NCBI RefSeq assembly: GCF_014396975.1
Contig: NZ_CP060719.1
Coordinates: forward strand, 3,072,001-3,136,000
Origin: Thermomonas carbonis
Lineage (GTDB): Bacteria > Pseudomonadota > Gammaproteobacteria > Xanthomonadales > Xanthomonadaceae
Direction: 5' to 3'
DNA: 64,000 nucleotides
In this document: in pieces, positions 57,430-64,000 of the stretch
Layout of the letters: the number at the start of each line of letters is the position of its first letter
How positions within the stretch are numbered: position 1 is the first letter of the stretch
Notes under the pieces: generated by a model
Told to the model about the DNA's origin: nothing
Database searches by the model: none
Seen by the model: only the letters and a program-made list of their open reading frames with translations
Program-made: the position numbers and the translations under genes

Positions 57430-59238
57430 ATGTTGCAGGCATGGTTGTTGGTGGTGGCGATTGCGCTGCTGTCCACGGCCGGGCCGGCACGCGCGGTGGA
57501 ACCGCTGCGGCTGGCCGGCGAGCGCGCCATCCCCCTCAACGACGTGATCGCCTACCGGCACGACGTGTACGCCAGCGACGGTGCCACCGATGCGTTTGCA
57601 CAGGCCCGTGCCGGCAGGCTCTCGCCCTTGCCCGGCGGCAGTCCCAATTTCGGCTTCCAGAAAGGCGCGTACTGGTTCTACCTGCCACTGGTGAACATGC
57701 AGCGCGACGAGCCGCGCTGGCTGCTGGTCCAGCAGTACGCGCTCAGCGACCAGCTCGACGTCTACCTGCGCTACCCGGACGGGCACGTCGAGCATCACGC
57801 CAGTGGCGACCACGTGCCGTTCAACAGCCGCTACATCCGCTATCGGCACCCCAATTTCCGTCTGGACCTGCCGCACGGCGAACAGGTGGAACTGCTGGTG
57901 CGCGTGCAGAGCCAGAGTTCGATGCAAGTACCGCTGGTGCTGTACACGCCACGCACCTTCACCGAGGTCATGCGCGACGCGCAGTTCTCCACCGGCCTCT
58001 ACTACGGAATCGTGCTGGCGCTGCTGTTCTACAACCTGGTGTTGTGGCTGATGCTGCGCGACTCCGGCTACTTCTGGTACCTGCTGCATACCGGTGCGTT
58101 CGGCCTGGTGCTGTTCACCCTCAATGGCTACGGCTTCGAATATTTCTGGCCGAATTCGGCGTGGCTGGCGGATGCCTCGGTGCCATTGTCGATCTGCCTG
58201 GCCTTGATCGGCATGCAGCTGTTTACCCGCAGCTTCCTGGAACTGCAGGAACGCTGGCCGCGCGGCAACCTGGTCAGCCTGGGCGTGACCGGCTTCTTCG
58301 TGGTGCTGGGCATCGCCTCGTTCTGGCTGCCGTACGGCACGGCGACGCCGCTGGCCTCGCGTGCGGTGCTGGTCAGCGTGGTCTGGATCATGGTGGCCAC
58401 GGTGGTGATGCTGCGCCGCGGCTACAAGCCGGCGAAGTTGTTGCTGCTGGCGTGGTCACTGTTCCTGGCCGGCACCACCGCCTTCACCCTGCTCGCCTTC
58501 GGGGTGGTGCCGCCGAATTTCTGGACGCTCAATGGCGTGCAGATCGGCTCGGCGCTGGAGATGCTGCTGCTGTCGCTGGCGCTGGGCTCGCGCTATGCGG
58601 GGCTACGCAACGAGAACATCCGCATCGTCACCGAAAACAACGAAAGGCTGGAACGCAGCGTGATCGACCGCACCCGCCAGCTGCGCACGGCGATGGCGCA
58701 ACTCGGCGAAGCCAACGTGCAGCTGCGCGAATACAGCCAGCGCGACCCGCTCACCGGCGTCTACAACCGCCGGCATTTCCGCGAAGCGCTGTCGCAAGCA
58801 TTGGAGCTGCGCGGTACCAATGGTCAACCGGTCGCTCTGCTGCTGCTGGACCTCGACCATTTCAAACGGATCAACGATACCCACGGCCATCTGGTCGGCG
58901 ACGACTGCCTGAACGTGGCCGCGCGCTGCATCGAGGACGTGGTCCAGCCACGCGGCGGGATCGTCGCGCGCTTCGGCGGCGAGGAATTCGTGGCGGTGCT
59001 GCCGGGGCTGGATGCGCAGCAGGCATTGCAGGTCGCCGAAGCGGTGCGCCTGCGCATCCAGCAGACGCCGGTCGACAACGAAGGCCGCAACATCCGCCTC
59101 AGCGCCAGCATCGGCGTGCACACCGCGACCGGCGAACGGGCGACGCCGGAGGACGCGATCCGGCTTGCCGATGAAGCCCTGTACCGGGCCAAGGACGACG
59201 GCCGCAACTGCGTGCGGCATTCGGTCAGCCTGGTCTGA
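57430..59238 (+). CDS. 7TM-DISM diguanylate cyclase
   Basis: 602 residues: signal peptide, a periplasmic 7TMR-DISM extracellular domain (about 25-180, LPGGSPNFGFQKGAYWFYLP), seven transmembrane helices (about 195-395), a coiled coil, and GGDEF (about 430-600) with YSQRDPLTGVYNRRHFREAL and ARFGGEEFVAVLPGL (near 515). Predicted c-di-GMP synthase. The ATG at 57430 is taken; a TTG at 57412 is also possible. It ends two bases before the hisIE stop, convergent with the his operon. Confidence 0.92.
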   Translation: MLQAWLLVVAIALLSTAGPARAVEPLRLAGERAIPLNDVIAYRHDVYASDGATDAFAQARAGRLSPLPGGSPNFGFQKGAYWFYLPLVNMQRDEPRWLLVQQYALSDQLDVYLRYPDGHVEHHASGDHVPFNSRYIRYRHPNFRLDLPHGEQVELLVRVQSQSSMQVPLVLYTPRTFTEVMRDAQFSTGLYYGIVLALLFYNLVLWLMLRDSGYFWYLLHTGAFGLVLFTLNGYGFEYFWPNSAWLADASVPLSICLALIGMQLFTRSFLELQERWPRGNLVSLGVTGFFVVLGIASFWLPYGTATPLASRAVLVSVVWIMVATVVMLRRGYKPAKLLLLAWSLFLAGTTAFTLLAFGVVPPNFWTLNGVQIGSALEMLLLSLALGSRYAGLRNENIRIVTENNERLERSVIDRTRQLRTAMAQLGEANVQLREYSQRDPLTGVYNRRHFREALSQALELRGTNGQPVALLLLDLDHFKRINDTHGHLVGDDCLNVAARCIEDVVQPRGGIVARFGGEEFVAVLPGLDAQQALQVAEAVRLRIQQTPVDNEGRNIRLSASIGVHTATGERATPEDAIRLADEALYRAKDDGRNCVRHSVSLV

Positions 59239-59240
59239 GG

Positions 59241-59852
59241 CTACCCGCGGCGTGCCTCGAGCACGCGCTTGGCATCGTCCAGCGACAGGCCGCGCGCGCG
59301 CAGCAGCACGATCAGATGGAACAGCAGGTCGGCAGACTCGCCGAGCAAGGCCTCATCGTCCTGCACAACACCTGCAAGCGCGGTTTCCACGCCTTCCTCG
59401 CCCACCTTCTGCGCCACCCGGCGCACGCCGCCCTCGAACAGGCGCGTGGTGTAACTGCCCTCGGGACGTTCGCGTTCGCGCATGGCGACCAATGCATCCA
59501 GCGTCGCCAGCGTGTCTGCAGGCGCAGCCGGAAAACAGCTGGCGCGCTGCAAATGGCAGGTCGGGCCTTGCGCGCGCGCCTGCACCAGCAGGGTGTCGGC
59601 ATCGCAGTCGGTTTCGATATGGACAAGATCCAGCACGTCGCCCGAGCTTTCGCCCTTCATCCACAGGCGCTGCTTGCTGCGACTGAAGAACGTGACCCTC
59701 CCGCTTTCCAGCGTGGCGACCAGCGCCTCGCGGCTCATGTAGCCGAGCATCAACACGCGCAGGTTGTCGGCATCCTGCACGATCGCCGGCAGCAGTCCAC
59801 CCTGCTTGTCCCAGGCGAGTGCCTCGATATCGATGTCGATGGCTTGCGTCAC
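59241..59852 (-). CDS. hisIE: Bifunctional phosphoribosyl-AMP cyclohydrolase / phosphoribosyl-ATP pyrophosphatase
   Basis: 203 residues. N-terminal His[48 protein letters not shown] and CHLQRASCF (metal). C-terminal His[39 protein letters not shown]. It carries out steps 2 and 3 of histidine synthesis. The start is GTG at 59852, overlapping the hisF stop. Last gene of the operon. Confidence 0.95.
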   Translation of the reverse strand: MTQAIDIDIEALAWDKQGGLLPAIVQDADNLRVLMLGYMSREALVATLESGRVTFFSRSKQRLWMKGESSGDVLDLVHIETDCDADTLLVQARAQGPTCHLQRASCFPAAPADTLATLDALVAMRERERPEGSYTTRLFEGGVRRVAQKVGEEGVETALAGVVQDDEALLGESADLLFHLIVLLRARGLSLDDAKRVLEARRG

Positions 59853-60619
59853 AACCGCACCTCGATGCCCTGCGCGCGCAGGGCCTGCTTGAGCGCGGGA
59901 ATCGCCACCGCGCCGGAATGGAAGATGCTGGCGGCCAGCGCGGCGTCGACATCGGCCTGGCGGAAAGCCTCGGTGAAATGGGCGGCCTCGCCGGCACCAC
60001 CGGACGCGACCAGCGGCACGTTGCAGACCGCGCGCACCGCAGCGATTTGCTCGAGGTCGTAGCCACCGCGCACGCCGTCGCTGCCCATGCAGTTCAGCAC
60101 GAGCTCGCCGGCACCCAGCGCCTGCGCCTCGACCACCCAATCGAGCGTGCGCTTGCCGGGCGCGCGCATCGCATCCGGATCGCCGGTGTGGCTGCGCACG
60201 CGCCATTCACCATCGACGTCGCGCAGCGAATCGATGCCGACGACCACGCATTGCACGCCGAATGCTTCGGCCAGTTCGGAAATCAACGCCGGCCGTTCCA
60301 GCGCGGGTGTGTTGATCGAGACCTTGTCGGCGCCGGCGAGCAACACCGCGCGCGCATCGTCGACGCTGCGGATGCCGCCGGCCACGCAGAACGGGATGTC
60401 GATGACGCGCGCCACCCGCTCCACCCACCCGCGATCCACGCTACGCCCCTGCGGGCTGGCGGTGATGTCGTAGAACACCAGCTCGTCCGCGCCCTGGTCG
60501 CGATAGCGCATCGCCAGTTCGACGATGTCGCCCATGTCGACGTGGTCGCGGAACTTGACACCCTTGACCACGCGGCCCCCGCGCACGTCCAGGCAGGGAA
60601 TGATGCGACGGCTCAGCAT
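59849..60619 (-). CDS. hisF: Imidazole glycerol phosphate synthase cyclase subunit
   Basis: 256 residues, TIM barrel. [18 protein letters not shown] (catalytic Asp near residue 11) and [14 protein letters not shown] (second Asp near 130) and [14 protein letters not shown] are typical. With HisH it makes imidazole glycerol phosphate and AICAR. It overlaps hisA by seven bases. Confidence 0.96.
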   Translation of the reverse strand: MLSRRIIPCLDVRGGRVVKGVKFRDHVDMGDIVELAMRYRDQGADELVFYDITASPQGRSVDRGWVERVARVIDIPFCVAGGIRSVDDARAVLLAGADKVSINTPALERPALISELAEAFGVQCVVVGIDSLRDVDGEWRVRSHTGDPDAMRAPGKRTLDWVVEAQALGAGELVLNCMGSDGVRGGYDLEQIAAVRAVCNVPLVASGGAGEAAHFTEAFRQADVDAALAASIFHSGAVAIPALKQALRAQGIEVRL

Positions 60620-61347
60620 TGCAGTGCCTCCGGCAACGACAATCGTCCTTCCAGCAAGGCCTTGCCGAGCACCGCACCGCTGCAGCCGGCGTCACGCGCG
60701 GCGATGACATCGGCCACGTCGCGCACGCCGCCGCTGGCTTGCAACTGCAGGCCCGGATGCGCGGCGGAGATGTCGCGATACAAGCCGATGTTCGGGCCGG
60801 ACAGCATGCCGTCGCGTTCGATGTCGGTGCACAGCAGGTGGCGCAATCCGCCATCGGCGTAACGGCGCAGCAAGTCGTCGAGGGTTTCCGATGCGGTCTC
60901 TGTCCAGCCGTGCACCGGCAAGCGCCAGACACCATCCCCATCGCGACGCGTATCGAGGGCGACGGTGATGCGCTCGCTGCCGAATTCGCCGATCCACGCC
61001 AGCACGCTCGCGGGATCGCGCACCGCCAGCGAACCGATCACCACGCGCGATGCGCCGGCATCGAGCAACGCGGCCACGTCGTCACGGCTGCGGATACCGC
61101 CACCGGTTTGCACCTGCAAGCCCTTGCACACAGCGATGTCGCGCAGCAATGGCAGCAGCGTGTAGCCGCCGGCTTTGGCGGCGTCGAGATCGACCAGGTG
61201 CAGCCACGTCGCGCCGGCATCGGCATGACGTTTCGCGAAGGCGAACGGGTCATCGCCGTATCGGGTTTCCTCTGCGTAATCGCCCTGCCGCAGGCGCACC
61301 ACGCGGCCCTCGCGCACGTCGATGGCGGGATAGACAGTGAAACTCAT
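60613..61347 (-). CDS. hisA: Phosphoribosylformimino-AICAR-phosphate isomerase
   Basis: 244 residues, TIM barrel paralogous to His[21 protein letters not shown] carries the catalytic Asp near residue 10 and [20 protein letters not shown] the second near 167; [10 protein letters not shown] and [11 protein letters not shown] are the phosphate loops. The start at 61347 overlaps the hisH stop. Position between hisH and hisF is standard. Confidence 0.95.
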   Translation of the reverse strand: MSFTVYPAIDVREGRVVRLRQGDYAEETRYGDDPFAFAKRHADAGATWLHLVDLDAAKAGGYTLLPLLRDIAVCKGLQVQTGGGIRSRDDVAALLDAGASRVVIGSLAVRDPASVLAWIGEFGSERITVALDTRRDGDGVWRLPVHGWTETASETLDDLLRRYADGGLRHLLCTDIERDGMLSGPNIGLYRDISAAHPGLQLQASGGVRDVADVIAARDAGCSGAVLGKALLEGRLSLPEALQC

Positions 61348-61946
61348 GCGCCGTTCCATTGCAGGAAATTGGACAGCAGCCGCGCGCCGACCGTGGCCGA
61401 ACGCTCGGGATGGAATTGCGCGCCGACCACATTGCCACGCTGCACCATCGCGGCGAAACGCTCGCCATGCGTGCAGGCGGCGATGCAGTCCGCAGTCACC
61501 GGCGCGGCATAGCCATGCACGAAGTACGTACCCGCATCGTTCGCAACGCCTTCGAGCAGGGCCGAATCGCGCACAAATTCAAGCCCGTTCCAGCCCATGT
61601 GCGGCACCCGCAATCCCCGAGTACCGACCATCCTTTGCACACGGCCGGGCAACAGGCCGAGACATTCGACATCCCCTTCCTCGGAGGACTCGAACAGCAA
61701 TTGCATGCCCAGGCAGATGCCCAGCAACGGCACGCGCGTCGCACGCAACGGCTCGACGAGCCCGCGTTCGCGCAGCAGGGCCATCGCCGGAGCGGCCGCA
61801 CCCACGCCGGGCAGGATGATGCGTTCGGCATCGCGCAGGTCGTCGCCATCGCGCACGATGCGTGCCTCCACGCCCAGGCGCTCCAGTGCGTAACGCACCG
61901 AGCCGAGATTGGCACCACCGGCATCGATCAGCGCGAGCGCGGTCAC
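61344..61946 (-). CDS. hisH: Imidazole glycerol phosphate synthase glutamine amidotransferase
   Basis: 200 residues, class I glutaminase. Catalytic Cys in [10 protein letters not shown] (about residue 77), His and Glu in QFHPERS (about 179-182). It feeds ammonia to HisF. The start is GTG at 61946, overlapping the hisB stop (61943). Confidence 0.94.
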   Translation of the reverse strand: MTALALIDAGGANLGSVRYALERLGVEARIVRDGDDLRDAERIILPGVGAAAPAMALLRERGLVEPLRATRVPLLGICLGMQLLFESSEEGDVECLGLLPGRVQRMVGTRGLRVPHMGWNGLEFVRDSALLEGVANDAGTYFVHGYAAPVTADCIAACTHGERFAAMVQRGNVVGAQFHPERSATVGARLLSNFLQWNGA

Positions 61947-63022
61947 AACGTGCCCTTGGTCGATGGCAGTTCCGCGCCTTCGCGCTTGATCGCTTGCCGC
62001 AGTGCGCGCGCCAGTGCCTTGAAGCAGGCCTCGACCTTGTGATGGTCGTTGTCGCCACGCACCTGCAGATTCAAGTTGAGGCCGGACGCATCGCAGACCG
62101 AACGGAAGAAATGCGGCACCAGTTCGGTCGGCAGGTCGCCCACCCGCTCGCGCTTGAACTCGCCGTCGAAAACGAAGTACGGCCGGCCGCTGAAGTCCAG
62201 CGCGGCACTGGCCAGGGTTTCGTCCATCGGCAGGGTGAAGCCGTAGCGACCGATGCCCCGTTTGTCGCCCAGCGCTTCCTTCAGCGCCTGGCCAAGCGCA
62301 AGCCCGGTGTCTTCCACCGTGTGGTGCTCGTCGATGTGCAGGTCGCCGTCGGTGCGTACGTCCAGCGCGAAGCCGCCGTGCTTGCCGATCTGTTCCAGCA
62401 TGTGATCGAAGAACGGCAAGCCGGTGTTGATGCGAGGCTCGGCCACGCGATCCAGGTTGACCTCGACGCGAATCTTCGTTTCCTTCGTATTGCGCTGGAC
62501 GACCGCGCGGCGTGGCGCATCCGCGAGTTCATGCGCGATGCCGTTCCAGTCCCACTCGCCACCGAACTGTTCGGTCTTGAGCTGGAAGCCGCGGATCTTC
62601 AGGTTGTCGGCAAATTCGATGTCGGTGGGCCGATCGCCGACCATGCCGGAACGCGTCCAGTCGATGCCGCGATCCTGCAGGTAGCCCACCATCATGCCAA
62701 GTCCCGGCTTGCGGGTCGGCTTGTTGTCATGCGGGAAGCTTTCGTCGATCAACACGTCGCGGAAACGCAGGCCCTGGCTCTCGAACACCTGCATCATCAG
62801 GTCGTGCGGCCCCCGGAAGTTTTCGCGCGGATAGCCTTCGGTGCCCAACCCGTCCTGATTGCTGACGATGACGAACTGGTAGCCGGCGTCACGCAGCTTG
62901 AGCATCGCCGGGATCACGTCCTTGACGAAGCGCAGCTTGGGATAGGCATCGATCTGGAAATCCTCCGGCTCCTCGATCAGGGTGCCGTCGCGATCGACGA
63001 ACAGGATCGGCGTGCCTCTCAT
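61943..63022 (-). CDS. hisB: Bifunctional histidinol-phosphatase / IGP dehydratase
   Basis: 359 residues. N-terminal HAD phosphatase: [12 protein letters not shown] (about 8-19) and Zn site region near [16 protein letters not shown]-terminal IGP dehydratase: [24 protein letters not shown] and [13 protein letters not shown] supply the metal-binding His residues. Fused form typical of enterics and xanthomonads. Overlaps hisC and hisH by four bases each. Confidence 0.96.
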   Translation of the reverse strand: MRGTPILFVDRDGTLIEEPEDFQIDAYPKLRFVKDVIPAMLKLRDAGYQFVIVSNQDGLGTEGYPRENFRGPHDLMMQVFESQGLRFRDVLIDESFPHDNKPTRKPGLGMMVGYLQDRGIDWTRSGMVGDRPTDIEFADNLKIRGFQLKTEQFGGEWDWNGIAHELADAPRRAVVQRNTKETKIRVEVNLDRVAEPRINTGLPFFDHMLEQIGKHGGFALDVRTDGDLHIDEHHTVEDTGLALGQALKEALGDKRGIGRYGFTLPMDETLASAALDFSGRPYFVFDGEFKRERVGDLPTELVPHFFRSVCDASGLNLNLQVRGDNDHHKVEACFKALARALRQAIKREGAELPSTKGTL

Positions 63023-64000
63023 GCCGCTACTCCCACTGCATCCGCATCCAGTGCCGCCAGCACGCGCCGGCATTCGTCCGGCGTGCCGACGCTGACCCGC
63101 AATGCGTCGCCGAGTTGCGGCATCGCGCGCATGTCGCGCACCACCACGCCGGCTTCCAGCAGTTGGGCGAACGCGGCATCGGCATCGACGAAACGCGCCA
63201 GCAGGAAATTACCCGCCGACGGATACACCTGCAGCACCTGCGGCAGGCTGCGCAGGCCGGCCGCGAGCCGTTCGCGCCAGCCGCGCGTCTCCGCGACATG
63301 TGCGGCCGTGCTTGCCAGCACCTGCGGCGTCAGTGCCTTCAGCGCGGCTTCCGTCACCGGTCGCGGCATCGGGTACGGGGCTTGGCAGCGGCGCAGGGCG
63401 TCGATCAATTCGGGCGCACCCAGCACGCAACCGACACGCGCCGCGGCCAGCGCATGCGCCTTCGACAATGTACGCAGCACCGCGATGTTTTCGTGCGCGG
63501 GAAACAGTGCGGTCGCCGATGGCACGTCGGAGTATTCGGCATACGCCTCGTCCACCACCACCAGCGCCTTACCGCGCAGACGCACCGCGAGCGAGGCGAT
63601 CTCGATCAATGGCAAAGCCTCGCCGGACGGATTGCCGGGTGTGCACAGGAACACCAGGCTCGCGCCACTGGCCAACGCGGCATCGCCCAATGCCTGCAGG
63701 TCCACGCACAGGCCCTGCTCGCCATCGACCAGCGGTACGTCGACGATGCGAGCGCCATGCAGGCGCGCAGACACCGCATACATGCCGAACACCGGCGGTG
63801 CGATCGCGATCGCACCCTGCCCCGGCGCGCAGAACGCGCGCACCAGGAGGTCGATGGCTTCGTCGCTGCCGCGGCCGACCAGCAATTGCGCCGGTTCGAC
63901 GTCGTAAAGCGCGGCCAATCGCGAACGCAATGCGCGCGGCTGCGGATCCGGATAGCGGCGCAAGGTCGCGTCCGCATCGGACGGATTGGCCCAGGCCGAT
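63019..64000 (-). CDS. hisC: Histidinol-phosphate aminotransferase (partial, 5' end outside)
   Basis: At least 326 residues are visible; the frame remains open at the right edge ([15 protein letters not shown]), so about 30 N-terminal residues are missing. Class I/II aminotransferase: [29 protein letters not shown], and the PLP Lys in [19 protein letters not shown]. It converts imidazole acetol phosphate to histidinol phosphate. It is the first gene of the his operon seen here; hisG and hisD would be expected beyond the window. Confidence 0.95.
   Translation of the reverse strand, partial: SAWANPSDADATLRRYPDPQPRALRSRLAALYDVEPAQLLVGRGSDEAIDLLVRAFCAPGQGAIAIAPPVFGMYAVSARLHGARIVDVPLVDGEQGLCVDLQALGDAALASGASLVFLCTPGNPSGEALPLIEIASLAVRLRGKALVVVDEAYAEYSDVPSATALFPAHENIAVLRTLSKAHALAAARVGCVLGAPELIDALRRCQAPYPMPRPVTEAALKALTPQVLASTAAHVAETRGWRERLAAGLRSLPQVLQVYPSAGNFLLARFVDADAAFAQLLEAGVVVRDMRAMPQLGDALRVSVGTPDECRRVLAALDADAVGVAA

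Overview
The window is high-GC chromosomal DNA from a gammaproteobacterium, most likely a member of the Xanthomonadaceae/Lysobacteraceae (Lysobacter, Luteimonas or Thermomonas type). Pointers are the dense coding in both strands, a bifunctional hisB in an overlapping his operon, a yeiP (EF-P-like) gene, a leucine catabolism (liu) gene set, a leucine dehydrogenase, an RAYT transposase with REP-like palindromes, and several DUF families I associate with this group. I see no rRNA, tRNA, CRISPR array, prophage or classical insertion sequence.

Layout. 1-2.0 kb: a Cys-rich copper-binding helical bundle protein, a small hydrophilic protein, a membrane protein and a PhnB-like VOC protein. 2.1-8.95 kb: an AT-richer accessory block with three secreted or lipid-anchored proteins, an RAYT transposase with a second RAYT remnant, several families of REP-like repeats, a Ser/Thr kinase, and a two-gene pair (small protein with a possible winged helix, plus a predicted pPIWI-associated-type nuclease). 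8.96-15 kb: fused isobutyryl-CoA mutase IcmF, whose linker carries an in-frame REP-like inverted repeat, then a DUF4034 lipoprotein and a ChaN-like lipoprotein. 15-24 kb: a frameshifted serine hydrolase, a large periplasmic-propeller diguanylate cyclase and, facing it, a four-gene operon (cupredoxin, cache/HAMP sensor without output domain, DUF3034 outer-membrane protein, truncated haemoglobin).

24-46 kb is dominated by branched-chain amino acid catabolism: leucine dehydrogenase, isovaleryl-CoA dehydrogenase (liuA), thiolase, liuB, liuC, liuD, liuE and an SDR dehydrogenase. Interspersed are a lipoprotein-type autotransporter protease, two Ala-rich lipoproteins, bactofilin, feoAB with a Fur-like box, and a PAS-GGDEF-EAL protein coupled to liuE. 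46-54 kb holds yeiP, acetyltransferases, a D-2-hydroxyglutarate dehydrogenase-like flavoprotein divergent from serA, a Nudix hydrolase, an APC permease and the methionine salvage set mtnB-mtnD-mtnC, in which mtnD is frameshifted. 54.8-64 kb holds a phosphoesterase with a thioredoxin-like C-terminus, a 7TM diguanylate cyclase, and the histidine operon hisC(partial)-hisB-hisH-hisA-hisF-hisIE on the minus strand.

Together LeuDH, the liu enzymes and thiolase would convert leucine to acetyl-CoA and acetoacetate, and IcmF serves the isobutyryl/butyryl-CoA branch. Three GGDEF proteins indicate substantial c-di-GMP signalling. The most unusual things are the REP-like palindrome inside icmF, the RAYT/REP cluster, the nuclease and kinase island, and the cupredoxin-sensor-DUF3034-globin operon.
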